This document shows positions 1-12,248 of a stretch of 64,000 nt of DNA, piece after piece (positions within the stretch are counted from its first letter, which is position 1; each line of letters starts with the position of its first letter). The notes beneath the pieces were generated by a model. That model saw nothing but the letters and a program-made list of their open reading frames with translations, searched no databases and was not told the origin of the DNA. The translations under genes were made by a program, and so were the position numbers. The DNA is from Palsa-504 sp050011155 (GTDB lineage Bacteria; Actinomycetota; Actinomycetes; Streptosporangiales; Streptosporangiaceae). The stretch is from positions 1-64,000 of the forward strand of contig JBEKJP010000058.1 in the NCBI GenBank assembly GCA_050011155.1, in the 5' to 3' direction.

Positions 1-369
1 CTCCGGTACCCGCGGGTCGGCCAGCACCGCGCTGGCCGGGTCGCGGTAGGGCACCGGCGGGATCTCCACCAGGCCCGCGCCCAGCCGGCCCCGGGCCGAC
101 CGGCCGCTGGTCCGCCGGGACCCCCGGGTGCCCGAGGTGCGGCGACTGCCCGTCGTGCCCGCCCCGGACGGCCCGGACGCCGGCGCGGACGACGACAGCC
201 GCGACCCGGAGGGGGCGGAATGGGCGAACGGACCGGACGCAGGCGCAGCCTGCCCAGCCGACGGAGCCTGCCCAGCCGACGGAGCCTGCCCAGCCGACGT
301 AGCGGCCAGGCCGCAGACGATGCAGTACCCGTCCTCGATCGCCCCGCCGCAGCTCGCGCAGGTGCTCAT
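1..369 (-). CDS. pknG: Serine/threonine protein kinase PknG, N-terminal part (truncated by window edge)
   Basis: Reading leftwards from ATG at 369, the first 123 codons are open to the edge. Residues 4-19 form a rubredoxin/zinc-ribbon pair (CASCGG followed by CIVCG). A low-complexity Ser/Ala/Gly/Pro stretch with three SAGQAP repeats follows, then the motif RGRLGAGLVEIPPVPYRDP, which closely resembles the segment before the kinase domain of mycobacterial PknG. The kinase and TPR domains lie outside the window. PknG is a soluble kinase that controls glutamate/2-oxoglutarate metabolism through FHA proteins. The start has a GAGGGG-like ribosome site. The gene follows glnH and glnX in the same order as in mycobacteria, so it is probably the last gene of that operon. 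Confidence 0.87.
   Translation of the reverse strand, partial: MSTCASCGGAIEDGYCIVCGLAATSAGQAPSAGQAPSAGQAAPASGPFAHSAPSGSRLSSSAPASGPSGAGTTGSRRTSGTRGSRRTSGRSARGRLGAGLVEIPPVPYRDPASAVLADPRVPE
247..300. repeat. Three tandem 18-bp repeats inside pknG
   Basis: Three consecutive copies of an 18-bp unit (agcctgcccagccgacgg; the last copy differs at its final base) encode the repeated SAGQAP peptides in the disordered linker after the PknG zinc ribbon. Such in-frame repeats can vary in number by slippage without breaking the gene. Confidence 0.9.
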
Positions 370-435
370 CGCCACCGTGCTCCCCTCGTCAGCGCCGCTC
401 TCCCCGCTGGTGCCCCCGTCTGGCTCATCATCGCG

Positions 436-1401
436 TCAGCTCGCGTACTGGAGCGGCGGCGGTTTCTGCGGCGCCGGGCCGAGCCAGAGCTGGTAGCTGG
501 CCTTCCACTGACCGTCCGATTCGTACTGCTGAAGGACCGCGTTCACGAACCGGACGAACTCCGGGTGCTGTTTGGAGATGGCCAGGCCGTACGGCTCCTG
601 GGTGAGCTCCGAGCCGATGATCTTCGTCCACGGATCCTGCGCGGCCAGCCCGTCCAGGATCGAGTCGTCGGTCGAGATCGCGGCCACGTCGTTCTGCTGC
701 AGCAGCACGAGGCAATCGGTCCAGTACGGTACCTGGACCGCGATGGCCTTTACCGCGTCGATCGTGTTGACGGAGTCCGATCCCGTGGTGGCGCACACCT
801 TCTGGTCGCGCAGGCTGGCCAGGCTGGTCGCGGTGGAGCTCTTCAGGACCAGGACCTTCTGGTGTGCCTCGAAGTAGACGGCGGAGAAGTCGACGTCCTT
901 CAGCCGGTCGCAGGTGATCGTCATCGTGTGCGCCACGATGTCCACGGTGCCGTTTTCAATGTCCGGGATCCGCTGCTCGTCGGAGATCGCCTTGAAATGA
1001 ATCCTGCTCGGGTCGGAGGTACCGAAGATGGCCTGGGCCACCGCCCGGATCGTGTCGATGTCGAAGCCCTCGATATTTCCGGTGAGCGGGTTGAGGAAGC
1101 CGAAGTGGTAGGTGCTCTGGTCCACTCCCGCGATGAGGTAGCCGCGGGCCCGGATCTTGGCCATGAACGAGCCGGACGTCACCTGCGCCGGGCCGGACGG
1201 ACGCAGGCTGCTCGCATTCGGGTTGCACGCGGCGGCAGCCTGGCGCGTGCCGGCGGTCTGGTGCGCGGCGGCCGCGCTGGCGGTCCGGGCGGTGGGCGGC
1301 TGGCCGGGGGCGGCGACCGCCGCCGCGGTGCCCAGCGCCAGCCCGGACGCGGCGAGCACCGCCACCAGCACGCGCCGCCAGCGGCGGCCAGGCGCGTTCA
1401 C
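436..1401 (-). CDS. glnH: GlnH-like extracellular amino-acid (glutamate/aspartate) binding protein
   Basis: 321 residues. An Arg-rich N-terminus and hydrophobic stretch (residues about 8-30) form a signal peptide or anchor. A type 3 periplasmic-binding domain follows, with family features such as RGYLIAGVDQSTYHFGFLNP, a GFDIDTIRAVAQAIFG segment and DVDFSAVYFE. No ABC permease or ATPase lies next to it, so uptake is unlikely. Placed between glnX and pknG, it should be the extracytoplasmic ligand sensor that signals through GlnX to PknG, as described for mycobacterial GlnH. Its ATG overlaps the glnX stop (ATGA), indicating translational coupling. The ligand (Glu/Asp) is inferred from the family. 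Confidence 0.85.
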   Translation of the reverse strand: MNAPGRRWRRVLVAVLAASGLALGTAAAVAAPGQPPTARTASAAAAHQTAGTRQAAAACNPNASSLRPSGPAQVTSGSFMAKIRARGYLIAGVDQSTYHFGFLNPLTGNIEGFDIDTIRAVAQAIFGTSDPSRIHFKAISDEQRIPDIENGTVDIVAHTMTITCDRLKDVDFSAVYFEAHQKVLVLKSSTATSLASLRDQKVCATTGSDSVNTIDAVKAIAVQVPYWTDCLVLLQQNDVAAISTDDSILDGLAAQDPWTKIIGSELTQEPYGLAISKQHPEFVRFVNAVLQQYESDGQWKASYQLWLGPAPQKPPPLQYAS

Positions 1402-2768
1402 CGGTACTCCGCGAGACGACGGCTGAGTCCCCAGGCGCAGCCTGCCACCATCACCAGGGCCGCCACGACCATACCCACGGCCAGTCCGGTGAAATCGTCC
1501 CGGCCGCTGCGGGCGCTGGCGGCGAAGACGGCCTGCCGGTCACTGATCCCCTGGATCAGGGTCGTGGACAGCCGTCCGAACGTGGTGGCGGCGTTGCCGC
1601 TCAGGGCCGACTGGACGGCGGCAGCGTGATCGCCGCCGTCGTCCTGCGCGCGCAGCGCCGCGTGCGCCTGGTACCAGGCCCGGGCCTGCACCGCGACGTC
1701 ACTGTTCCCGGTGGATGCCCCCACCGCGGCCAGCAGCGTGCCCGGGCCGGGCCCGAGCAGCTTCTGCTCGGCCACGAAGTCCGTCTGGTAGCTATCCTCG
1801 CCGCTGTTGTCGATCAAGGTGAGGCTCTCGTCCGCGTGGGCTTGCAGTACCGCCACCTCCGCCCGGGCGAAAGCCTGAGCCGGGATGGAGCCCTGCTGCT
1901 GGGCGTGCAGCAGATCGGCCCGGCCCGCCGCGAAGGCCCCGGCCAGCCACACCAGCGAGACCAGCCCGGCCAGCGCGGCCAGCAGCAGGCCGTAGTTCAC
2001 TACCCGGTGGGTGTGCCGGGCCAGCCACCGGAACGAGCGGACGAGCACGTAGCCGATGCCCAGGCCGACCAGCACCGCGATCACGACGAGCGGCAGGCCG
2101 GTCGCCTGCGCGCTGGACGAGGTCAGCAGCGCGCTCTCCCTGGTGTAGATGTCGCTGGCCGCCGGCAGCAGCGTGCCGCGCAGCAGGGTCGAGGCCTCAC
2201 GCAGGTAAGCCGCGCCCAGCGGCAGGCCGAGCCGGTTGTCGGCGCGGGCCGTGCCCACCTCGTCGGCGTAGGCCGGCAACTGCCCGGACAAGATGGCCAG
2301 GTCGTCCCCGATGGCCGTGCTGGCCGATGCCGTCTTCTTGGCCAGTTGACCGGGCAGCTGGGTCCTGGCGGCGGACGAGCCGACCAGCGCGCTGGCCGCC
2401 TCGATCTTGATCGCCGCCTGGGTGATGTCGGCCTGGTAGCGCTGCCGGGCCGTGGCCGGTTCCAGGCCGCCGGCCAGGAACGCGCTGGCCGCGGTGGCGC
2501 CGGCGTCGGACAGGCTGGTGTAGATCTGCTCCGCGTCCAGGCTCAGCGGCTCGCTCACCGCGACCACCTCGCCGGCCGCCGACGCGTGCTGGCTGGCGGT
2601 CAGCCCGGCCAGCACCCCCCAGGCCAGGCTGAACACGATCAGCACGGCGAGCAGCAGCCCGAGCCGTGTCGGCGTGGCCGCCCCGTCCAGGCGGGACCGC
2701 CACCAGGTCTCACGCGCCAGCGGCGCGGGAGCCTGCTGGCTGGGCTTTACGCCGACGCTCGTTGTCAT
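1398..2768 (-). CDS. glnX: GlnX-like membrane signalling protein
   Basis: 456 residues. The topology fits transmission of an external signal: a TM helix near residues 37-57, an extracytoplasmic helical region of about 160 residues, two TM helices near 225-285, a second extracytoplasmic helical region, and a last TM near 430-450 ending in RRLAEYR. No catalytic motif is visible. In mycobacteria GlnX couples GlnH ligand binding to PknG. Gene order glnX-glnH-pknG and the 4-bp overlap with glnH support the same role. A diverged paralogue lies at 40636-42057 with the same architecture and a similar C-terminal end (RPRLAEYK). Confidence 0.83.
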   Translation of the reverse strand: MTTSVGVKPSQQAPAPLARETWWRSRLDGAATPTRLGLLLAVLIVFSLAWGVLAGLTASQHASAAGEVVAVSEPLSLDAEQIYTSLSDAGATAASAFLAGGLEPATARQRYQADITQAAIKIEAASALVGSSAARTQLPGQLAKKTASASTAIGDDLAILSGQLPAYADEVGTARADNRLGLPLGAAYLREASTLLRGTLLPAASDIYTRESALLTSSSAQATGLPLVVIAVLVGLGIGYVLVRSFRWLARHTHRVVNYGLLLAALAGLVSLVWLAGAFAAGRADLLHAQQQGSIPAQAFARAEVAVLQAHADESLTLIDNSGEDSYQTDFVAEQKLLGPGPGTLLAAVGASTGNSDVAVQARAWYQAHAALRAQDDGGDHAAAVQSALSGNAATTFGRLSTTLIQGISDRQAVFAASARSGRDDFTGLAVGMVVAALVMVAGCAWGLSRRLAEYR

Positions 2769-2795
2769 GGACCGACCGCCAAAACCGCTCCCGTG

Positions 2796-2833
2796 GCACT
2801 GACAATCAGTGCGTCTGGTTAGTTAATACCAGA
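2796..2833. promoter_or_regulatory. Two adjacent inverted repeats upstream of glnX
   Basis: In the gap between the FHA gene and glnX there are two perfect inverted repeats: GCACTGA-CAA-TCAGTGC (2796-2812) and TCTGGT-8 nt-ACCAGA (2814-2833). They sit 28-65 bp upstream of the glnX ATG. They could be an operator pair or an intercistronic RNA hairpin; no T-run follows, so a simple intrinsic terminator is less likely. Confidence 0.45.
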
Positions 2834-2891
2834 GGAAGCGCGGTTGGCGGGATCAGGGCAGGCCGGCGGGGTGCCTCTTTTGAGACACCGC

Positions 2892-4262
2892 CTAGGACCG
2901 GTTCATGCTGATGACGGTCCATGCCCCCACGTTGATCCGGTCTCCTTCTTGCAGGGGAATCTGCTGGCCCGCCGGGATCTCGCGGCCGTTCAGCAGGGTG
3001 CCGTTGGCCGATCCGGAGTCGAGGATCGACCAGGTGCCGTCGGGCGCGGCGATGAGGATCGCGTGCAGGCGGCTGACGCCGGGGTCGCCCGGCTGGTCGG
3101 CCAGGTCTATCTCGGGCTTGAGCTCACGGGTGGCACTGCGGCGGCCGATGCGCATCTGGCTGCCGGTCAGCCGGATCCTGCGTTCCGCGGGATGCGCCGG
3201 GAAGGCCACATCCGGGCCCTGCCGGTCGCGCACCGATTTCATCCTGTCGTAGTAGGCACGATCCGAGGTGACCAGCACGGTCCAGGCGACCGTGAGCGCC
3301 GGTATGGGCCTGGTCGGCGGAGCCAGGGATCCCGGTGCGGCCGGTGGTGCGAGCGCGATGGGTGATACGGCCGGGGCCATGGGTTCGGCCCGAGCCGACG
3401 GGGTCGGCGGGGTCGGCTGGGCTGCCTGGGACGGCGGGGTCGGCGGGGTCGGCTGGGCCGCCGGGGCGGCGGGCGGCTCCTGTGAGAACAGCGATTCCAG
3501 CAGGTCGAGTGCCCCGGTATCGCCGGACGGGCCCGGTTGCGCCGGCGGCCGGGACTCAGCGGGCCGGGACTCAGCGGGCCGGGGTTCGGCGAACCATGAC
3601 TCAGCCTGCCGGGGCTCGGCCGGTGCGGGCGGGGTGAACGGAGCCTGGGGCGGAGAATTCCACGGGGCAGGCTCCGCCGGAACCTGCCGCGGCGGAAGAT
3701 CCCACGGGGCAGGCTCCGCCGGGCCCGGCTGCGGTCGATGGCTCCACGAGGAAGGGGGCTCCGCCGGGGCGCGATACGACTGTGCCTGATACGACTGTGC
3801 CTGATACGACTGTGCCTGATGGGGCTGGGACGGCTGGGGCTGTGTCTGCTGAGACCATGCCTGCTGGGGATTTGCCTGCGGGGGCGGGGTGTTCCAGGAG
3901 GAAGGCGGATCCGCCGGGCCCCAGGGCGAGGACGAGGCGCCCGGCCGGTCAATCGGCGGGAACAGCGATTCCGGCGGGCCGGAGTACGACCCGGCGGACG
4001 GGACCTGCTCATCCGCCGGACCGAACGTGCCGAACGAACTGCGGCCCCGGATGCGAAGGCCGCACGCGTCGCAGAACTGACCGGGCGCCGCCGCCCCGCA
4101 GCCCGGGCAGATCCGGCCGTCGCTCACCGCGCCCCGGTCCGGTCCGCGGTGCTTCCCGGACGCGCGATCAAGGCCGAAGCCGGGAGTATCGCTGATCCTC
4201 GCCCCGCAGATGTCGCAGAAGTCGATGTTCGCCGATTCGTGGCCCGCCAGGCACCTAGCCAT
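2892..4262 (-). CDS. Zinc-ribbon/FHA-domain protein (candidate signalling partner of PknG)
   Basis: 456 residues from the chosen ATG at 4262, where the protein begins MARCLAGHESANIDFCDICG, a usual start for actinobacterial zinc-ribbon FHA proteins; a start 16 codons upstream is possible. A second ribbon (CPGCG...CDACG) follows near residues 53-70. Next is a very long Pro/Gln/Ala/Ser linker with QAQSY and AESRP repeats (about 80-320). A C-terminal FHA domain (about 365-456) carries GRR, SRLHAIL and the SANGTLLNG phosphothreonine-binding motif. FHA domains bind phosphothreonine peptides. Located between gltBD and glnX-glnH-pknG, it is a candidate GarA-like adaptor, but no GarA-type N-terminal ETTS motif is seen. 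That role is inference. Confidence 0.82.
   Translation of the reverse strand: MARCLAGHESANIDFCDICGARISDTPGFGLDRASGKHRGPDRGAVSDGRICPGCGAAAPGQFCDACGLRIRGRSSFGTFGPADEQVPSAGSYSGPPESLFPPIDRPGASSSPWGPADPPSSWNTPPPQANPQQAWSQQTQPQPSQPHQAQSYQAQSYQAQSYRAPAEPPSSWSHRPQPGPAEPAPWDLPPRQVPAEPAPWNSPPQAPFTPPAPAEPRQAESWFAEPRPAESRPAESRPPAQPGPSGDTGALDLLESLFSQEPPAAPAAQPTPPTPPSQAAQPTPPTPSARAEPMAPAVSPIALAPPAAPGSLAPPTRPIPALTVAWTVLVTSDRAYYDRMKSVRDRQGPDVAFPAHPAERRIRLTGSQMRIGRRSATRELKPEIDLADQPGDPGVSRLHAILIAAPDGTWSILDSGSANGTLLNGREIPAGQQIPLQEGDRINVGAWTVISMNRS
3773..3817. repeat. Three tandem 15-bp repeats inside the FHA gene
   Basis: Three exact copies of gatacgactgtgcct encode the QAQSY pentapeptide repeats in the disordered linker. 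They are in frame, so copy-number change would only alter linker length. Confidence 0.9.
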
Positions 4263-4284
4263 GCTGCTACCGCCGCCCTGTTTT

Positions 4285-4306
4285 GACCTAACGCTCCCTT
4301 TAGGTC
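4285..4306. promoter_or_regulatory. Inverted repeat just upstream of the FHA gene
   Basis: GACCTAA, 8 nt, TTAGGTC forms a perfect 7-bp-arm inverted repeat 23-44 bp upstream of the FHA start at 4262. It contains a CCTAACG/CGTTAGG element also present in the four-copy repeat cluster at 42183-42230 near the second GlnX-like gene. A regulator-binding role is inferred. Confidence 0.4.
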
Positions 4307-4355
4307 CCATTAGCGGCAGGATATGCGCCTTCGGACACTACAGCTGGTCTTTTCA

Positions 4356-4371
4356 TCACACCCGGGTGTGA
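4356..4371. promoter_or_regulatory. 16-bp perfect palindrome downstream of gltD
   Basis: TCACACCCGGGTGTGA is a perfect palindrome 23 bp past the gltD stop and about 95 bp upstream of the FHA start. It could be an operator, or a hairpin at the end of the gltBD transcript. No U-run follows on the minus strand. Confidence 0.4.
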
Positions 4372-4393
4372 GACTCAGGTAACCAGCGCGGGC

Positions 4394-5842
4394 TCAGATC
4401 AGCGGGCGCGCGGTGGGAGGAATCGGCGCCGGGAGGCCGGCCTGGCCGCCCAGGTACCGGTCGACGGCGGCAGCGGCGCTGCGTCCCTCGGCGATGGCCC
4501 AGACGATCAGCGACTGGCCGCGGCCCATGTCCCCGGCGGCGAAGACGCCAGGCACCGAGGTAGCGTACGAGCCGTCCCGGGCGACGTTGCCCCGCTGGTC
4601 GAAACCGACGCCGAGGCCATCGAGCAACCCGGGCCGTTCGGCTCCGGCGAAGCCCATGGCCAGCAGGACCAGATCGCCGCGCAGCTCGCGCTCGGTGCCG
4701 GGCACCGGGTCGAATCCCTTGGCCTCGGCCAGCCGCAGCGCCCGTACCCGGCCCGTGTCGTCGCCGAGGAACTCCAGTGTGGTCACGGCGTAGGTGCGCT
4801 CGCCGCCCTCCTCGTGCGCGCTCGATACCCGGTAGGTCATCGGGTAGGTGGGCCACGGCTGGTGGTCCGGCCGGGTCGCGGGCGGCCGGGGCAAGATCTC
4901 GAGCTGGGTCACCGAGGCCGCGCCCTGGCGGTGCGCGGTCCCCAGGCAGTCCGCGCCGGTGTCACCGCCGCCGATGATGATCACGTGCCGGCCGCGGGCG
5001 CTGATGGCGGGGTCAGCCGGTGAGCCCGGGTCGGCGGCGACGGCGCGGTTGGCCGGCGGCAGGTATTCCATGGCCTGATGGATGCCGTCCAGCGCGCGGC
5101 CGGGCATCGGCAGGTCGCGCGGCACCCGGGCCCCTCCCGCCAGCACGATCGCGTCGAAGGAGGCACGCAGCGTTTCCGCGGAAACGTCGGTGCCGGCCTC
5201 GACGCCGCAGCGGAACTCGGTCCCTTCGGCCCGCATCTGGTCCAGACGCCGGTCCAGGTGCCGCTTTTCCAGCTTGAACTCGGGGATGCCGTACCGCAGC
5301 AGGCCACCGGGCGCCTCGTCGCGCTCGAAGACCGTCACCGCGTGCCCGGCCCTGGTCAGCTGCTGGGCCGCGGCGAGCCCGGCCGGCCCCGAGCCGACCA
5401 CCGCGACGGTCTGCCCGGTCCGCACGGCCGGGGGCACCGGCACCACCCAGCCGGAGGCGAAGGCCCGGTCGATGATCTCGACCTCGACCTGCTTGATCGT
5501 GACGGGATCGGAGTTGATCCCGAGCACGCAGGCCGCTTCGCACGGCGCTGGGCAAAGCCGCCCGGTGAACTCGGGGAAGTTGTTGGTGGCGTGCAGCCGG
5601 TCAGCGGCGTCGCGCCAGTCCTGCCGCCAGACCAGGTCGTTCCACTCGGGGATGAGGTTCCCCAGCGGGCAGCCGTTGTGGCAGAACGGGATGCCGCAGT
5701 CCATGCACCGGCCCGCCTGCCGCTCCAGGCGGCTGGGCGGGAACGGCTCGTACACCTCGTGCCAGTCGAGCAACCGCAGGTCCACCGGCCGCCGGACCGG
5801 GACCTCGCGGGGCGTGGACAGGAAGCCCTTCGGGTCGGCCAT
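4394..5842 (-). CDS. gltD: Glutamate synthase (NADPH) small subunit GltD
   Basis: 482 residues, normal for the family. The N-terminus has the cysteine clusters for [4Fe-4S] centres (CMDCGIPFCHNGCP and CPAPCEAAC). A FAD-binding motif (VVGSGPAGLAAAQQL, about residue 147) and an NADPH-binding motif (IIIGGGDTGADC, about 287) follow. The subunit passes electrons from NADPH to GltB for conversion of glutamine plus 2-oxoglutarate into two glutamates. It begins 12 bp after gltB with a strong GGAGGA site, so the two are co-transcribed. Confidence 0.97.
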   Translation of the reverse strand: MADPKGFLSTPREVPVRRPVDLRLLDWHEVYEPFPPSRLERQAGRCMDCGIPFCHNGCPLGNLIPEWNDLVWRQDWRDAADRLHATNNFPEFTGRLCPAPCEAACVLGINSDPVTIKQVEVEIIDRAFASGWVVPVPPAVRTGQTVAVVGSGPAGLAAAQQLTRAGHAVTVFERDEAPGGLLRYGIPEFKLEKRHLDRRLDQMRAEGTEFRCGVEAGTDVSAETLRASFDAIVLAGGARVPRDLPMPGRALDGIHQAMEYLPPANRAVAADPGSPADPAISARGRHVIIIGGGDTGADCLGTAHRQGAASVTQLEILPRPPATRPDHQPWPTYPMTYRVSSAHEEGGERTYAVTTLEFLGDDTGRVRALRLAEAKGFDPVPGTERELRGDLVLLAMGFAGAERPGLLDGLGVGFDQRGNVARDGSYATSVPGVFAAGDMGRGQSLIVWAIAEGRSAAAAVDRYLGGQAGLPAPIPPTARPLI

Positions 5843-5854
5843 AGCTCGATCCTC

Positions 5855-10405
<4,551 letters not shown>

Positions 10406-10478
10406 GGGCTCTCCCGTCGTCTCTCGAAAAACGCCACTTCAGTGCGCTCGGGACGACACTGGCCCAGTTAAAGACACT

Positions 10479-10494
10479 GTTACACAGACATTAC
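10479..10494 (-). promoter_or_regulatory. Possible GlnR-type site upstream of gltB
   Basis: Read on the minus strand, GTAAT-6 nt-GTAAC matches 4 of 5 bases in each half of the actinobacterial GlnR pattern (gTnAc-n6-GaAAc). It lies 74-89 bp upstream of the gltB start, within the end of the lgt-like gene. The match is short and may be chance. Confidence 0.3.
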
Positions 10495-11391
10495 ATCACC
10501 GGAAGAATCCTCTACCACCGCTCGCTTCGCCGGTTTGCGAGCCTGCGGTTTGCGCCCGGGACTGGTCAGGTACATGCCCGCTATGGCGAGGACAAAAACG
10601 GCGATGTCGCCGAGCGCACCGTAGCGCACGCCCAGGGCATGCGGCAACGGTCCGACCCGCAGCGTCTCCACCCAGACGCCCCCGGCGGCGTACCCGGCCG
10701 CGCACAGCATGAACGCGCGCCCGCCGCTCAGCGTGAACCGCCGGGCGGCCCAGATCACCGCGAAGCCCAGCGCCGCCTCCCACAGCGACTGGTACAGGAA
10801 CACGGGCTGGAAGGTGGCGTAATTCTCGTAACCGGGCGCCCGGTGCGTGGGCGCGATCCGCACCGCCCACCACCAGGTAGACGGAGGACCGTAGAACTGC
10901 TGCGTCCACCAGTTGCCCAGGCCGCCGATGGCCAGCCCGAACGCGAGCGCGGGCGCGGCCGCGTCGGCGACCGGCCCCAGTCCGGTCCTGGCCCGGCGGC
11001 ACGCGATCCAGGCCCCGAGCGCGCCGAGCGCCACCGCGCCGGGCACGCCGATGGCGGCGATCGCGCCCGTGACGTCATGCCACAGCCGGTGCTCATCGCC
11101 GAAGATGTGCCGGTTGTCTAGCAGGATGGCGTGCGCCAGCGCGCCGGCCAAGGCGAACGGGACGGCCCAGGCGGCCACGTCGAGAACGATCCCGGGCGGT
11201 GCCTTTTCCTGGGCCTTTTCCTGGGCCTTTTCCTGGGCCTTTTCCTGGCCTCCGGCCCGCCGGTACCTGCGGCTGGCCACCGCGACCGCGACGAGGATGC
11301 CGGCCACGACGCACAGCGCGTAGGCCCGGACCGGCAGCGGTCCCAGATGCCAGACCGTGTGGCCAGGGCTCGGAATCGACGCGAGCGGCAT
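10480..11391 (-). CDS. Lgt-like membrane protein, catalytic residues missing (pseudo-enzyme of prolipoprotein diacylglyceryl transferase)
   Basis: 303 residues with the Lgt fold outline: N-terminal SIPSPGHTVWHLGPLPVRAYAL, about seven TM segments, and recognisable counterparts of each Lgt motif. The key residues have changed. GGRLYH reads GALAHA; the IWDGGLGIWG loop reads HDVTGAIAAIG; the IGRLGNxxNQELYG signature reads IGGLGNWWTQQFYG (Arg and Glu lost); FLYE reads FLYQ; AGRF reads AGGV. Lgt transfers diacylglycerol from phosphatidylglycerol to lipobox cysteines, and these residues are essential in studied enzymes, so activity is doubtful. A QEKA repeat sits in the first cytoplasmic loop. Its place after trpA is the usual actinobacterial lgt locus. 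Confidence 0.8.
   Translation of the reverse strand: MPLASIPSPGHTVWHLGPLPVRAYALCVVAGILVAVAVASRRYRRAGGQEKAQEKAQEKAQEKAPPGIVLDVAAWAVPFALAGALAHAILLDNRHIFGDEHRLWHDVTGAIAAIGVPGAVALGALGAWIACRRARTGLGPVADAAAPALAFGLAIGGLGNWWTQQFYGPPSTWWWAVRIAPTHRAPGYENYATFQPVFLYQSLWEAALGFAVIWAARRFTLSGGRAFMLCAAGYAAGGVWVETLRVGPLPHALGVRYGALGDIAVFVLAIAGMYLTSPGRKPQARKPAKRAVVEDSSGDVMSV
11201..11248. repeat. Four tandem 12-bp repeats inside the lgt-like gene
   Basis: Four exact copies of gccttttcctgg encode a (QEKA)n charged insert in the first cytoplasmic loop. The unit is A/T-richer than its surroundings and in frame. Confidence 0.92.
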
Positions 11392-11432
11392 CTTCGGACA
11401 TTACCGCCTGGACCTGAAGCCGGGGGCAATCC

Positions 11433-12248
11433 TCAGGAGGCGGGACGGCGGACGCTGGCGGCGAGTTCGGTGGCCAGGTCGGCGATGGCCTGGGTGGCGG
11501 CCGCGCCGCCGTCGGCTTCGAGGAGGCGGCGGACGAAGGCGGAGCCCACGATCACACCGTCCGCGAACGACGCGACCTGGGCGGCCTGGGCGGCGTTGCT
11601 CACGCCGAGGCCGACCGCTACCGGCAGGTCGGTGTGCTCACGGGTCCGTGCGACCAAGCCGGGCGCGTCGCTGCTGACCGCGTCCCTGGTACCGGTGATG
11701 CCCATCAGCGAGGCGGCGTAGACGAAGCCGCGGCAAGCCTGGGTGACCACGGCGATCCGCTCGCTGGTGGAGCTGGGCGCGACCAGGAACACCCGGTCCA
11801 GGTCGTGCTCCGCGGCGGCGTCCAGCCAGGCACCCGCCTCTTCGAGGGTGAGGTCCGGGGTGATCAGCCCCGAGCCGCCCGCGGCAGCCAGGTCACGGGC
11901 GAAGGCGGACACGCCGTACCTGTCGACGGGATTCCAGTACGTCATGACCAGGACGGGCACGCCGGACGCGGCGACCGCCTCGACGGTGCGGAGCACGTCC
12001 GCGACCCGGGTCCCGGCGGCCAGCGCGCGCTGCACCGCCTCCGCGATCACCGGGCCGTCCATCAGCGGGTCGGAATACGGCAGGCCCACCTCGATGACGT
12101 CGGCCCCGGCGGCGGCCATGACCTTGGCCGCCTCGATGGCGCCCTCGACCGAGGGGAACCCGGCGGGCAGGTAGCCGACCAGGGCGGCGCGATTATCCGA
12201 GTTCGCCTTTTCGAAGGCCGTGGTTACCGCGCTCGTCACGTCGCTCAC
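11433..12248 (-). CDS. trpA: Tryptophan synthase alpha subunit
   Basis: 271 residues, full-length TIM barrel. The catalytic Glu and Asp are in ADVIEVGLPYSDPLMDGP; the phosphate-binding GLGVSNAAQAAQV and a later GVIVGSAFV segment are present. It cleaves indole-3-glycerol phosphate to indole, which is channelled to TrpB. The start codon overlaps the trpB stop (ATGA), so TrpA and TrpB are translationally coupled for equal production. Confidence 0.97.
   Translation of the reverse strand: MSDVTSAVTTAFEKANSDNRAALVGYLPAGFPSVEGAIEAAKVMAAAGADVIEVGLPYSDPLMDGPVIAEAVQRALAAGTRVADVLRTVEAVAASGVPVLVMTYWNPVDRYGVSAFARDLAAAGGSGLITPDLTLEEAGAWLDAAAEHDLDRVFLVAPSSTSERIAVVTQACRGFVYAASLMGITGTRDAVSSDAPGLVARTREHTDLPVAVGLGVSNAAQAAQVASFADGVIVGSAFVRRLLEADGGAAATQAIADLATELAASVRRPAS

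Noticed and set aside
247..300. Tandem repeats as a possible CRISPR array
   Set aside because: Units are 18 bp and directly adjacent without spacers, inside a coding frame.
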